A stretch of DNA of 64,000 nt from Nitrospirae bacterium YQR-1 (GCA_039908095.1 JAMOBJ010000009.1:1-64000), one strand, 5' to 3'; positions 8,128 to 18,137 are shown, numbered from the stretch's first letter. The notes: generated by a model not told the origin, from the sequence alone. Translations and numbers: made by a program.

Positions 8128-9492
8128 GTGTTTAGCTTAGATGACATAGTGAAGGCAACAGGGGGCGGAGTGTCAGCCTGTGAACCTCTAAAAAATACTA
8201 ATTTCAGCGGAGCTTCCATCGATACCAGAACACTGAAATCTGATGAACTCTTTGTGCCGTTAAAGGGCGATAACGTTGACGGCCATGATTTCCTTGAGGC
8301 GGCTCTCAGTATTTCCGGTTGTTGTCTAAGCAGCCGGAGAGAAACGGTTAAACCATCTCAGGGCACTGTCATTGTCTATGTAGAGGATACTCTTAGAGCT
8401 TTGCAGTCAATAGGTGCTTATATAAGGAATAAGAAAAGCATTCCGGTTATTGCCATAACAGGCACTAACGGTAAGACGACGACGAAGGAGATTGTCTCTA
8501 ATGTGCTCTCTTTTGGTTACAAAGTGTTTAAGAGTACCGGGAATTTTAATAACCACATAGGGCTCCCACTGTCTCTTACAAAACTTAACAAAGAAAACGC
8601 TGTTGTGTTGGAGATGGGAGCAAGTGTGCCCGGTGATATAGAGCTACTGTGTAATATTGCTGTGCCGGATACAGGGATTGTGACAAATCTGGGACCGGGT
8701 CACCTTGAGGGTTTTGGGGATATGGAAACACTTAGAAAGACCAAGCTGGAGCTTATGGATTTTGCCTCTGTAGTAATAGTAAACGGAGATGACAAGTATC
8801 TGATGGAAGAGGTCAACAGAAAAAACGAGTCGCTCAATAGAGTAATTGTAACGTATGGTTTTGGTAAAGACTCTCTGGTGAGGGCTCAGAATGTGGAGCC
8901 CGTCAGGGATGGTTTTGGTTTTTCTGCACAGGTGACTTTTCCCGATGGGGACTCTAAGAAACTAACGACAAAAATCCCGGGGATATTTAACATTCATAAT
9001 GCCCTTGCCGCTATCAGCGCCGGTTTTGTACACGGGATAAATAAAAATGATATGGTATCGGCGGTTAGTGGTTTTTCCGGAGTGTCCATGCGGCTTGAAA
9101 TCGAAAAAAGAAAAGGGATGACTTTAATCAAGGATATTTATAACTCAAATCCTGCATCAACTGTATCGGCGGTAAAGGAGCTCTGCAGGTTGAAGGACAG
9201 ACGTACGGTAGCGGTGCTGGGGGATATGCTTGAACTTGGTAAAGACAGTGAGAAGTACCACATGGAGCTGGGAAGGCTTCTGTGTGCTGAGGGTGTGGAT
9301 GTGTTCATAGCTGTAGGCCCGCTTATGGGGTTTGCCGCTGAGGAGTACATCAAGTGTGTAAACTCCGGTGGTGTTTACAAGGCGGAGACTGCTGTTGAGG
9401 CGGCGGCAATACTGAACAGGGTTGCCGCTTATGGAGATACGGTGCTGGTAAAGGGTTCAAGAAAACTTAAAATGGAGGGAGTACTCGGCTAA
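8128..9492 (+). CDS. murF: UDP-MurNAc-tripeptide-D-Ala-D-Ala ligase MurF
   Basis: MurF attaches the D-Ala-D-Ala dipeptide to complete UDP-MurNAc-pentapeptide. The 454-aa protein starts at GTG (MFSLDDIVKATGG, the usual MurF beginning), has the ATP loop AITGTNGKTTTKE at about residue 110, the VLEMGAS motif and the C-terminal AVLGDMLELG. The annotated start has only a weak ribosome site, but no in-frame alternative preserves the conserved N-terminus. The stop TAA shares its last base with the mraY ATG, suggesting translational coupling. Confidence 0.95.
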   Translation: MFSLDDIVKATGGGVSACEPLKNTNFSGASIDTRTLKSDELFVPLKGDNVDGHDFLEAALSISGCCLSSRRETVKPSQGTVIVYVEDTLRALQSIGAYIRNKKSIPVIAITGTNGKTTTKEIVSNVLSFGYKVFKSTGNFNNHIGLPLSLTKLNKENAVVLEMGASVPGDIELLCNIAVPDTGIVTNLGPGHLEGFGDMETLRKTKLELMDFASVVIVNGDDKYLMEEVNRKNESLNRVIVTYGFGKDSLVRAQNVEPVRDGFGFSAQVTFPDGDSKKLTTKIPGIFNIHNALAAISAGFVHGINKNDMVSAVSGFSGVSMRLEIEKRKGMTLIKDIYNSNPASTVSAVKELCRLKDRRTVAVLGDMLELGKDSEKYHMELGRLLCAEGVDVFIAVGPLMGFAAEEYIKCVNSGGVYKAETAVEAAAILNRVAAYGDTVLVKGSRKLKMEGVLG

Positions 9493-10574
9493 TGCTCTAT
9501 TACCTGTTATACACCCTTCGTGATTACATATCACCATTGAATGTGTTTCGTTACATAACATTCAGAACCGCGGTGGCAATTATTACGGCAATGGCTATAA
9601 CCTTTTTACTTGCCCCGGAGACGATAAGATTCTTAAAGCGAATCAGTCTTACTCAGCAGATACGCAACGACGGCCCTCAGAGCCATCTCAGTAAAGCCGG
9701 CACACCCACGATGGGAGGTGTTTTAATAGTAATATCCACAGTGGTGTCAATCCTGCTATGGGGTAATCTGACAAACCGCTATGTCTGGATATTGTTAATC
9801 GCCACAGTATGTTTCAGCGCAATTGGTTTTTGGGATGATTTCCTGAAGGTATCAAAGCGTAACACTAAGGGGCTTAAGGCAAAGTATAAGTTTGGCCTTC
9901 AGATAGTGGTTGCGCTTGTTGTTGCCGTTATACAGTACTTAAATGTGTCTGACCCGTACAGTACTGACTTAATAGTCCCGTTTTTTAAGAAATGGCTTTT
10001 TGATTTTGGGATATTCTATATACCTTTCAGTGTCTTTGTAATAGTGGGGTCCTCTAATGCGGTAAATCTCACAGACGGCTTAGACGGCCTTGCCTCGGGG
10101 CTTGTAGCGATAGCGGTTTTTGCCACCGGAGTGCTTGTTTACATATCCGGCCATGCAGGTCTTGCCCAGTACTTGCAGGTAATTTACATAAATGGGATAG
10201 GAGAGCTTACGGTGTTTTGCGGCGCTATATTTGGCGCCTCACTGGGGTTTTTGTGGTACAACACCCACCCTGCTGAGGTTTTCATGGGAGATGTGGGCTC
10301 TCTTGGCCTGGGAGGAGCACTGGGCACTTTAGCCACATTAACCAAACACGAGATTGTCCTTGTGGTTGTAGGCGGAATTTTTGTAATAGAAACCTTGTCT
10401 GTTATTTTACAGGTGGCGTCATTTAAGCTAACAGGCAAGAGAATCTTTAAGATGGCCCCGATACACCATCACTTTGAACTAAAGGGATGGCTGGAGCCTA
10501 AAACAGTTGTCAGGTTTTGGATTATCGGTTTTATGCTTGCCTTGTTAAGTTTAACGACTATTAAATTGAGGTGA
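9492..10574 (+). CDS. mraY: Phospho-MurNAc-pentapeptide transferase MraY
   Basis: MraY moves phospho-MurNAc-pentapeptide onto undecaprenyl phosphate, giving lipid I at the inner face of the membrane. The 360-aa protein is polytopic with about ten membrane segments. It shows the family signatures PTMGGVLI near residue 74, the aspartate-rich FWDDFLK near 115, NLTDGLDGLA near 192, GDVGSLGLGG near 265, and the basic APIHHHFELKGW near 325. Length and all motifs are typical. It overlaps murF by one base. Confidence 0.97.
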   Translation: MLYYLLYTLRDYISPLNVFRYITFRTAVAIITAMAITFLLAPETIRFLKRISLTQQIRNDGPQSHLSKAGTPTMGGVLIVISTVVSILLWGNLTNRYVWILLIATVCFSAIGFWDDFLKVSKRNTKGLKAKYKFGLQIVVALVVAVIQYLNVSDPYSTDLIVPFFKKWLFDFGIFYIPFSVFVIVGSSNAVNLTDGLDGLASGLVAIAVFATGVLVYISGHAGLAQYLQVIYINGIGELTVFCGAIFGASLGFLWYNTHPAEVFMGDVGSLGLGGALGTLATLTKHEIVLVVVGGIFVIETLSVILQVASFKLTGKRIFKMAPIHHHFELKGWLEPKTVVRFWIIGFMLALLSLTTIKLR

Positions 10575-10578
10575 CGGA

Positions 10579-11889
10579 ATGGGAAAGAGAGTAACATTTA
10601 TACTTTGGTTTCTTAGAATTTTATTTATAGTAACATTGGTATGTTCTATGAGCTCATTTGCCTGTGCAAAGGATATAACGGCGCGCAGTGCTGTTATTAT
10701 GGATACCGATACCGACCGGGTTTTATATGCAAAAAATCCGCTTCTTAAGCAACCCCCCGCAAGTACGGCAAAACTCGTTACCGCCATGGTGGTTCTTGAT
10801 AATTTAGATATAAGGGACGTGACAACCATCTCCGCTAATGCCTCTGAACTTAGCGGCAGCACTGTGGAGCTGCGTGAGGGCGACAGGTACTACATTGGGG
10901 ATTTGTTGCACATAATGCTGATGAAATCTGTAAATGGCGCCTCTGTAGCTTTAGCAGAAGCGGTAAGCGGCTCTGAAGGGGCGTTTGTTAATTTAATGAA
11001 TAAAAAAGTTAAAAAAATAGGCGCAGGTAATACCAGATACATAAATTCCCACGGCCTTCCAGGAGAAGGACAGTACATAACGGCCTATGATCTTGCCATT
11101 GTTATGAGAGAATCTCTTCAATACCATGTGATTAGAGATATAATCAATAAAAAGACAAAAACAGTTGTCTCCATTGACGGCACAACCGCATCACTGATAA
11201 ATACAAACAAACTTTTATGGAAAGATGAGGATTTACTCGGCGGCAAAACCGGCTACACCAAGGCGGCAAGACACTGCCTTGCCTTTGCAGCCGAACGCGG
11301 GGAAAACACGTATGTTGCAGCAGTGTTAGGAGACACCCAGAGGTCTAATCTATGGAGGAGTGCCGAGACCGTTCTTAATAAAGGTTACGATATTTCAGAA
11401 TCACACACTAAGCCGGAGATACACTTCAGTAACGGCAAAGGCGGTGATTTAAATAAAATAACCGTTAAATCCCGCAATCATTATTCAAAGAAAAGTAAAG
11501 GACACTATGAAGCCAAAGTGGTCTCAAAGCACACTGAGCGTGCTTACAGAGGGAAGAAAGCGGAAGTAGTGAAAATTGCAAAATCTGGTTCTCCAAACCA
11601 CGGTACAGGCAAGATTGCATCAGCTAAGTCTCAGAAGAAACTAATTGCAAAGGCTCATAATAACCGCAGCTCTAAGGGTGCTCTGAAGAGGGCAAAACTT
11701 ACGGCAAAGTCTTCTTATGGCAAGAGCAAGATATTAAAGAGTGACTCCGGTGGTAATACAAAACATGCCAAAAAGGTGGAACCTTGTAAAATAGTTAAAA
11801 ATTCCAGAAAAAACAAAATCTGTAAAGACAGTGGCAAAGTTTATGATGTGGCTTTTACCGACCCAAAGAATAAGCCGGTTGCTTACTGA
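10579..11889 (+). CDS. D-Ala-D-Ala carboxypeptidase (S11 family) with a basic C-terminal tail
   Basis: A periplasmic serine peptidase of the DacA/PBP5 type, which trims the terminal D-Ala from stem pentapeptides. The 436-aa protein has a signal peptide (about residues 1-30, ending SSFACA), SxxK at S62-TAK65, SxN at S117-V-N119 and KTGYT at K223. After the catalytic domain (to about 275) there is no PBP5 C-terminal beta domain or amphipathic anchor. Instead there are about 155 residues very rich in Lys, Ser, Gly and His. This tail may bind wall polymers or the outer membrane, which is inference. Its place between mraY and murD inside the dcw cluster is unusual; only 4 bases separate it from mraY. 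Confidence 0.9.
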   Translation: MGKRVTFILWFLRILFIVTLVCSMSSFACAKDITARSAVIMDTDTDRVLYAKNPLLKQPPASTAKLVTAMVVLDNLDIRDVTTISANASELSGSTVELREGDRYYIGDLLHIMLMKSVNGASVALAEAVSGSEGAFVNLMNKKVKKIGAGNTRYINSHGLPGEGQYITAYDLAIVMRESLQYHVIRDIINKKTKTVVSIDGTTASLINTNKLLWKDEDLLGGKTGYTKAARHCLAFAAERGENTYVAAVLGDTQRSNLWRSAETVLNKGYDISESHTKPEIHFSNGKGGDLNKITVKSRNHYSKKSKGHYEAKVVSKHTERAYRGKKAEVVKIAKSGSPNHGTGKIASAKSQKKLIAKAHNNRSSKGALKRAKLTAKSSYGKSKILKSDSGGNTKHAKKVEPCKIVKNSRKNKICKDSGKVYDVAFTDPKNKPVAY

Positions 11890-11909
11890 TTATGGAAGGT
11901 GGTGCAGAG

Positions 11910-13376
11910 ATGACAATGTATAAAAACTTCAGAGATAAAAAGGTAGCCGTGGTGGGACTGGCAAGGAGCGGGGTAGGGGCGGCAAACCTTTGTGTAAGGC
12001 TGGGGGCTGTGACCACGGTCTTTGACATCAAAGCCGTGGAGGAGCTTGAGGGGTTTATTCAACAGTTGGATTCCTCTGTGGTGGTAAAGGCAGGCGGTTT
12101 TGCCGATGATGCTTTCACATCTTTTGACACGGTTGTTGTAAGCCCGGGGGTAGCGCTGAATATACCGTCTCTGTTGCGTGCAAAAAGTGACGGGATACGA
12201 ATAATCGGGGAGCTTGAGCTGGCATATCAGGTATTGGAGGAGCTGAGAAAGGTTGGGGCGGCGGCATATCTGGCAATAACCGGCACTAACGGTAAATCAA
12301 CTACCACGACTTTGCTATATGAGATATTGCGCCAGAGCGGATTTAATACGATAATAGGCGGCAACATCGGGATGGCCGTCACTGAGGAAATAAGTAAAAT
12401 TGTTAAAAACTTTGAGAAACCCAGGGAATTCGTAAGCCCTGATTATATAGTTACCGAGGTCTCGAGTTTTCAGTTGGAGTCAATAGATAAGTTTAAGCCG
12501 AAGGTGTCGGCTGTACTAAACATAACGCCTGACCATCTTGACAGACATGAGACTATGGATGAGTATGTGGAGGCCAAAGCCCGGATTTTTTTAAATCAGG
12601 ATGCAATGAATTTTCTGATATTAAATGCCGATGACCCTTTGACAAGAGGATTGGCAAAGAGGGTGGGGAAAAACGGCCCCGATGTGCTTTTCTTTAGCCG
12701 TAAGGAACGGGTAAGAGGGGCTTTTTATAAAGACGGCGTTATTTATTTTAACATACCGGAGCTTGAAATTCTCTGTCCTGAGCTGGTGGATGCCTCAAAA
12801 GTTGGTGCAGGGAAAAATCCATTTACCTTTAACACGTCGGACTTTACGATTGTCGGTGGCCACAACATAGAAAACGCAATGGCTGCAGCCCTTATGGCAC
12901 TGGTCAGCGGCTGTAAGGTTACTGATATCTGGAATACTCTTGTCTCATTTAAAGGACTGGAGCACAGACTGGAGTTTGTGACAGAGAAAAAAGCAGTTAA
13001 GTACTTTAACGACTCAAAAGGCACAAACGTTTGGTCTGTGGTTAAATCACTTGAGAGTTTCACAGAGCCGATAGTGTTGATAGCCGGTGGCAGAGACAAG
13101 TCAGGGGATTTTAGTCCGCTTAGACACCTTGTTAAGGAGAGGGTTAAGGCGCTGGTTCTGATAGGTGAGGCAGGGGGGAAGTTACGGGATGCCTTAGGGG
13201 ATTTGACACAAGTACATTTTGCCGGGGATATGTTTGAGGCGGCAAAGGTTGCCGGAGAGCTGGCGGTTGCCGGCGATGTGGTTTTACTGTCTCCGGCCTG
13301 TGCAAGTTTTGATATGTTTAAGGATTTTGAGGAAAGGGGCAGAGTGTTTAAAGAGGCTGTCATGAGGCTTACTTAG
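11910..13376 (+). CDS. murD: UDP-MurNAc-L-Ala:D-Glu ligase MurD
   Basis: MurD adds D-glutamate to UDP-MurNAc-L-Ala. The protein (488 aa from ATG 11910) has the UDP-binding Rossmann domain (KKVAVVGLARSGVGAANL), the ATP loop AITGTNGKSTTTTLL, VTEVSSFQLE, NITPDHLDRH, and the C-terminal FNDSKGTNVWSV and LIAGGRDKSGDF. I prefer ATG 11910 because AAGGTGG lies seven bases before it; ATG 11892 would add six residues. It is slightly longer than most MurD proteins (about 440-460), owing to small insertions. Confidence 0.95.
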   Translation: MTMYKNFRDKKVAVVGLARSGVGAANLCVRLGAVTTVFDIKAVEELEGFIQQLDSSVVVKAGGFADDAFTSFDTVVVSPGVALNIPSLLRAKSDGIRIIGELELAYQVLEELRKVGAAAYLAITGTNGKSTTTTLLYEILRQSGFNTIIGGNIGMAVTEEISKIVKNFEKPREFVSPDYIVTEVSSFQLESIDKFKPKVSAVLNITPDHLDRHETMDEYVEAKARIFLNQDAMNFLILNADDPLTRGLAKRVGKNGPDVLFFSRKERVRGAFYKDGVIYFNIPELEILCPELVDASKVGAGKNPFTFNTSDFTIVGGHNIENAMAAALMALVSGCKVTDIWNTLVSFKGLEHRLEFVTEKKAVKYFNDSKGTNVWSVVKSLESFTEPIVLIAGGRDKSGDFSPLRHLVKERVKALVLIGEAGGKLRDALGDLTQVHFAGDMFEAAKVAGELAVAGDVVLLSPACASFDMFKDFEERGRVFKEAVMRLT

Positions 13377-13470
13377 AGTTTGCCGATTGTGGAAAAAATC
13401 CTTTAAAAAAAGTATTACGGAGAGTTCTTTAGAAACATATGGAAAATAGAGAGAGGGTAACCGGAGATTA

Positions 13471-14703
13471 ATGGAAGAGAAAAGAGCCGTTAAGACAAAG
13501 CAATTTGACAGGGTCTTGTTGATAACGACAATGGCGCTCTTGTTTGTCGGCGCTGTCATGGTCTATAGCACAACCTCTATTGTTGCCCCTTCCAAAGGCG
13601 GCGGTGCTGCTGTGTCCGCCTCACTTATAGATTTAAGGTATTTAAAGAAGCACCTTGTTTCCATTGTGCTGGGAATAGTGCTTATGGTGGGCTTTTATAA
13701 GCTACGGCTCGGAGTGCTTAAAAGATATGCTTTTATTTTGTTAGGGTTTGCGGCGTGCCTTCTTATTGCCGTAAAGATGCCCTATATCGGGCTTACTGTA
13801 AATGGAGCAAGGAGATGGATACGGATAGTGCATTTTACATTTCAACCCTCTGAGCCGGCAAAGCTGGTTCTTATTGTGTTCCTTGCCAGGTATCTTTCGG
13901 ATAAGAGTTTCAACCCGGAGAGTTTTAAATCATTTATAAAGCCGATTGTCTTAATGGGGACACTCCAGGGGCTGTTACTTTTGCAGCCGGATTTCGGCTC
14001 CAGCGTCATTATTGGTATAATAACGTTCTCAATGTTGTTTGTGGCACGGGTCAAAATAAAATTCATACTGTCTTTGGGAATATTACTTATTCCTGTGGTT
14101 ATAAAATTAATTATGAAGCCGTACCGGCTGCAGCGTATAATGGTTTTTTTAGATCCGTGGGCGGATGAGAGAAATACCGGGTTTCAACTGATTCAGTCTT
14201 TTGTTGCTTTTGGTACCGGTGGGCTTAATGGGCTGGGAGTAGGCAAAAGCGCTCAGAAATTATTCTTTTTACCTGAGGCAAAGACCGACTTTATCTTTTC
14301 CATAGTAGGGGAGGAAATAGGCTTTATAGGGGCAACGGTTGTTGTAATTCTGTTTATGATTCTGTTTATAAGAGCGGCACTGATAACTCTCAGGCAAAAG
14401 GAGCCATATCTGTACTACCTGGCCTGTGGTATTACAATGCTAATAGGGGTGCAGGCACTTTTAAATCTGTCTGTAGTCTGCGGTCTTTTACCGACCAAGG
14501 GGCTTCCGCTGCCATTTATAAGTTACGGCGGCACTTCTATGATAATGAACCTTATAGAGATTGGGATTTTACTTAACCTTGCAAAGGGGGAGAGTGAGGA
14601 GGAAGGGTCGGTAAGTCCTCACGTTGACATCTACTCCGGTATGAGGGAAAAGATAATGAGACCGAGAGGGAGGGTATTGTCTGATGTCAAGTGGAAAGCA
14701 TAA
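13471..14703 (+). CDS. ftsW: Septal peptidoglycan polymerase FtsW
   Basis: FtsW is the SEDS-family glycosyltransferase that polymerises lipid II at the septum with FtsI. The 410-aa protein has about ten membrane segments. SEDS signatures visible are NGARRWIR near residue 112, the QPSEPAKLVLI segment, LLLQPDFGS near 170, DPWADERNTGFQL near 227 and, at the C-terminus, the PTKGLPLPFISYGGTS block. It starts after a 94-base gap from murD, the largest gap within the cluster, in which I see no clear promoter. Its end overlaps murG by 20 bases. Confidence 0.96.
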   Translation: MEEKRAVKTKQFDRVLLITTMALLFVGAVMVYSTTSIVAPSKGGGAAVSASLIDLRYLKKHLVSIVLGIVLMVGFYKLRLGVLKRYAFILLGFAACLLIAVKMPYIGLTVNGARRWIRIVHFTFQPSEPAKLVLIVFLARYLSDKSFNPESFKSFIKPIVLMGTLQGLLLLQPDFGSSVIIGIITFSMLFVARVKIKFILSLGILLIPVVIKLIMKPYRLQRIMVFLDPWADERNTGFQLIQSFVAFGTGGLNGLGVGKSAQKLFFLPEAKTDFIFSIVGEEIGFIGATVVVILFMILFIRAALITLRQKEPYLYYLACGITMLIGVQALLNLSVVCGLLPTKGLPLPFISYGGTSMIMNLIEIGILLNLAKGESEEEGSVSPHVDIYSGMREKIMRPRGRVLSDVKWKA

Positions 14704-15844
14704 AATAGTCATAGCAGGGGGCGGCACGGGCGGCCATCTTTATCCGGGCATAGCCATAGCTGAGGAGATTAAAAAGAGGGAAGAGGATGCCGAGATTGTC
14801 TTTATGGGTACCTATAAAGGGATTGAGGCAAGGGTGCTGCCTGCTGAGAAGTATTATGTTAAGTTACTAAAAACCGAGGGATTTGTCGGTGTCTCCTTGT
14901 TTAAAAAGATCAGGGCTCTGTACAGAACTATAGCGGCTTTTTTTGAGGCATATTCATTTTTAAAAAAACTTAAGCCTGACTTAATGATAGGAACCGGTGG
15001 TTACGCCTCCTTTATTCCTGTTGCGGCGGCATTTTTCCTGTCTATACCGGTAGTTATTCATGAGCAAAACTCAATTCCAGGCCTTGCCAACAAGGTGCTC
15101 TCCAGACTGGCACAAAAAGTATGTATAACATATGAGAGTTCTCTGTCCTTCTTCCCCAAAAATAAAACAGTCCTGACCGGCAACCCTGTAAGGGAAAGGA
15201 TTCTGAAGGTGGAGAGAAAAGATGGTGTTAATAAGTTTTCGCTTAGGGAAAACATGTTTACCGTGTTTATCTTTGGAGGCTCACTTGGTGCAAGGACTCT
15301 TAACACCGCCGCCATAGAATCACTGGAGTACCTTTTGCCCTATAAGGATAGGATACAGTTTTTACATCAGACCGGAGAGAAGGACTACGAGCAGGTCAGG
15401 GCGGAGTATCAGCGCAGGGGGATGATTGGCACTGTGGCTCCTTTTATCTATAATATGCCTGAGGCCTATGCAGCCGGTGATATGATAGTGTGCAGGGCAG
15501 GGGCGACAACACTTGCCGAGATAACCGCTATAGGGATTCCTTCAATTCTTGTGCCGTTTCCCTATGCAACGGCCTCTCACCAGGAGGCTAACGCCTCACG
15601 CCTTGCCGTAAGCGGAGCGGCTGTTATGATTAAAGATAATGACCTCAACGGCAGTGTGCTTGCAGAGCATATAAAGAAACTCTTTATGGACGAAAACATG
15701 AGAAATCGTCTGAAGCGTGAGAGCATGGCTTTTGGCAGACCCGAGGCTGCCAAGAAAGTTGTCTGTATCTCCCTGCTTTTAATAAAAGATAAATCAAAGC
15801 TTGCAAATCAGGAGTATGACAAATGTTTAACCGGTACAGAGTAA
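14684..15844 (+). CDS. murG: UDP-GlcNAc:lipid I GlcNAc transferase MurG
   Basis: MurG converts lipid I to lipid II at the cytoplasmic membrane surface. The 386-aa protein has the N-terminal glycine-rich loop AGGGTGGHLYPGIAIA (about residues 9-24), the second loop FGGSLGARTLN near 200, and the donor-binding segments RAGATTLAEITA and PSILVPFPYATASHQEANA near 270-310. The GAGAGTLAE-like signature is intact. It starts 20 bases inside ftsW and itself overlaps murC by 22 bases, so translation is strongly coupled. Confidence 0.96.
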   Translation: MSSGKHKIVIAGGGTGGHLYPGIAIAEEIKKREEDAEIVFMGTYKGIEARVLPAEKYYVKLLKTEGFVGVSLFKKIRALYRTIAAFFEAYSFLKKLKPDLMIGTGGYASFIPVAAAFFLSIPVVIHEQNSIPGLANKVLSRLAQKVCITYESSLSFFPKNKTVLTGNPVRERILKVERKDGVNKFSLRENMFTVFIFGGSLGARTLNTAAIESLEYLLPYKDRIQFLHQTGEKDYEQVRAEYQRRGMIGTVAPFIYNMPEAYAAGDMIVCRAGATTLAEITAIGIPSILVPFPYATASHQEANASRLAVSGAAVMIKDNDLNGSVLAEHIKKLFMDENMRNRLKRESMAFGRPEAAKKVVCISLLLIKDKSKLANQEYDKCLTGTE

Positions 15845-17193
15845 TTCACTTTGTGGGCATAGGCGGCATAGGAATGAGCGGAATAGCCAGAGTGTTGAAA
15901 AACCTTGGTTATACCGTCACAGGTTCGGACCTAAAATCCTCGGCAACAACCGATGTGCTGATAAGTGAGGGAATAAGGGTTTACATAGGTCACAGAGCTG
16001 AAAATGTTGACAATGCTCATGTAGTGGTCGTAACCTCTGCGGTAAACGGAGCAAATGCGGAGGTGGATGAGGCAAGGAGGCGCTCAATTCCTGTGATACC
16101 ACGGGCGGAGATGCTGGCTGAGGTGGGAAGATTAAAGTACGGTATTCTTGTTGCCGGCTCACACGGCAAAACCACAACAACATCGTTATTAGCCGGTATT
16201 TTGATTAAATCCGGACTTGACCCCACTGTAGTACTGGGTGGAAAACTAAACGACACAAACAGCAATGCCTGTGTTGGAAAGGGTGATTTTCTTGTTGCTG
16301 AGGCTGATGAGAGCGACGGCTCCTTTCTCAAACTTAATCCTACGGTTGCCATAATTACAAACATAGACAGAGAGCACATGGATTTCTATTTGAACATGGA
16401 AAGTTTAAAATCCGCCTATGCGAGTTTTTTGAACAAGGTGCCTTTTTACGGCATAGGTGTGGTGTGCATTGACGACCCTAATATAATAGACATATTACCG
16501 AATGTTAACAGAAAGTATATTACTTACGGATTGAAAGAAGGTGCTGACTTTATGGCAAGAAACATAAAATACAGCTTTCAAAAAACAGAATTTGACCTAA
16601 TAGCCGGAGGCCGGAGCTATGGAGCCTTTACGATTAATCTCTCAGGCAGGCACAATGTTTTAAACACGCTGGCGGCACTGGCCGCTTCAAACTCATTAGA
16701 TATAACATATGAGCAGAGCCGCTGTGCACTTAGTACGTTTTCCGGGATAAAGCGTCGGATGGAGTTTAAGGGACACAAGGGCGGTGTAAATGTTTTTGAT
16801 GATTACGGGCACCATCCCACAGAGATTAAAGCGACTATAAACGGAATAAAGCAGCACATAGAGAAACGGCTTATGGTAGTGTTTCAACCCCACCGCTACA
16901 CAAGGACGGCGGATTTGATGGATGAATTTGCATGTTGCTTTGACGAGGCGGGCAGGGTCTATCTTTTAGACATTTATCCGGCAGGTGAGCAGCCCATAAC
17001 GGGTGTGACATCTGAGTTGCTGGCGGAAAAAATTAAGGCACGCGGGGTTGACGTCATCTATGCAGGGAAGGGACAGGAGCTTTCTGAGACCCTCGGCATG
17101 GAAGCAAAGCCTGGAGATACGCTTGTAACTTTCGGCGCCGGCGATGTCTGGAAAATAGCAGAGAATTTTGTAACACAGAGGCCGACAGGATGA
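15823..17193 (+). CDS. murC: UDP-MurNAc:L-alanine ligase MurC
   Basis: MurC starts the stem peptide by adding L-Ala to UDP-MurNAc. The 456-aa protein has the N-terminal HFVGIGGIGMSGIA nucleotide motif, the ATP loop AGSHGKTTTTSLL near residue 112, EADESDGSFL, TNIDREHMDFY and the C-terminal FDDYGHHPTEI and FQPHRYTRT. All are typical of MurC rather than Mpl. It overlaps murG at its start and ddl at its end (ATGA). No murB follows, as in the enterobacterial order; murB must lie elsewhere. Confidence 0.96.
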   Translation: MFNRYRVIHFVGIGGIGMSGIARVLKNLGYTVTGSDLKSSATTDVLISEGIRVYIGHRAENVDNAHVVVVTSAVNGANAEVDEARRRSIPVIPRAEMLAEVGRLKYGILVAGSHGKTTTTSLLAGILIKSGLDPTVVLGGKLNDTNSNACVGKGDFLVAEADESDGSFLKLNPTVAIITNIDREHMDFYLNMESLKSAYASFLNKVPFYGIGVVCIDDPNIIDILPNVNRKYITYGLKEGADFMARNIKYSFQKTEFDLIAGGRSYGAFTINLSGRHNVLNTLAALAASNSLDITYEQSRCALSTFSGIKRRMEFKGHKGGVNVFDDYGHHPTEIKATINGIKQHIEKRLMVVFQPHRYTRTADLMDEFACCFDEAGRVYLLDIYPAGEQPITGVTSELLAEKIKARGVDVIYAGKGQELSETLGMEAKPGDTLVTFGAGDVWKIAENFVTQRPTG

Positions 17194-18137
17194 GAGAAGA
17201 GTTACAAGAAAAGACAATTGTCGTCCTTATGGGCGGTGTTTCATCGGAGCGTTCGGTTTCTTTAAAGAGTGCCGCTGCGGTGTGTGAAGCACTCAAAGGC
17301 GGTGGTTACCATTTTCACGAGGTGGACGCCCTAAGTGATGTTGCAGAGAAACTCCGCGGACTCTGCCCTGATGTTGTCTTCATAGCTCTTCATGGAGGTT
17401 GGGGAGAAAACGGTGGTATTCAAGGTCTTTTGGATGTTATGGGGTATCCTTATACGGGCTCAGGGGTACTGTCCTCTTCCATAGCTATGGATAAGGTAAT
17501 GTCTAAGAGGATTTTCAAGGGAGCAGGACTTACGGTTCCTCCATATGTGGTTTTCAGGCAGGATGATCTAAAGGATGCGATTGCCTCGATGCCTGTACCT
17601 CCCCCCTGGGTTATAAAACCCAACTCAGAGGGCTCAAGCGTCGGAGTATGTCTCATCAGAAGTAAGGATGAACTCAGACATGCCTCAAGCCGGTGTTTTA
17701 GTTACGGTGAGGTGTCACTGCTTGAGAAATTTATAAGCGGCAAAGAGATACATGTGGCGGTGTTAAATGCTAAGGCTTTGGGTGCGGTTGAGGTAAGGCC
17801 TAAGGGTGAGATTTACGATTATGAGGCTAAATACATTAGCGGGGAAACCAGTTATATACTTCCCCCTGAGTTGGAAACAAAGCAATATGAAAAGTTAATG
17901 GAAGTCTCGCTTAAAGCGTACGAGGCTTTGGGTTGCAGGGGGGTTGCCCGTGTTGACACTATTTATGACCTTCAGTCCGATACCGTGTTTGTACTGGAGG
18001 TTAATACGCTCCCCGGTATGACTGAGACGTCTTTGGTGCCTAAGATAGCAAAAAGCGCCGGATATACTTTTTTGCAACTTATAGAAGAAATGCTTTCTGA
18101 TGCTCTTAAAAGCACCTATAAGCACATAAGGGATTAA
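17190..18137 (+). CDS. ddl: D-alanine-D-alanine ligase
   Basis: Ddl makes the D-Ala-D-Ala dipeptide used by MurF. The 315-aa ATP-grasp protein shows the N-terminal VLMGGVSSERSVSLKSA, the FIALHGGWGENGGIQGLLD region, GSGVLSSSIAMDK, the ATP-binding VIKPNSEGSSVGV, and the C-terminal metal site region VFVLEVNTLPGMTETS. It is the length expected for the DdlB type. Its start overlaps the murC stop by four bases. Confidence 0.95.
   Translation: MREELQEKTIVVLMGGVSSERSVSLKSAAAVCEALKGGGYHFHEVDALSDVAEKLRGLCPDVVFIALHGGWGENGGIQGLLDVMGYPYTGSGVLSSSIAMDKVMSKRIFKGAGLTVPPYVVFRQDDLKDAIASMPVPPPWVIKPNSEGSSVGVCLIRSKDELRHASSRCFSYGEVSLLEKFISGKEIHVAVLNAKALGAVEVRPKGEIYDYEAKYISGETSYILPPELETKQYEKLMEVSLKAYEALGCRGVARVDTIYDLQSDTVFVLEVNTLPGMTETSLVPKIAKSAGYTFLQLIEEMLSDALKSTYKHIRD

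Noticed and set aside
12743..13363. 206-codon minus-strand ORF inside murD
   Set aside because: Shadow of the murD reading frame, with no ribosome site and a Ser/Pro/Thr-rich composition typical of antisense frames.
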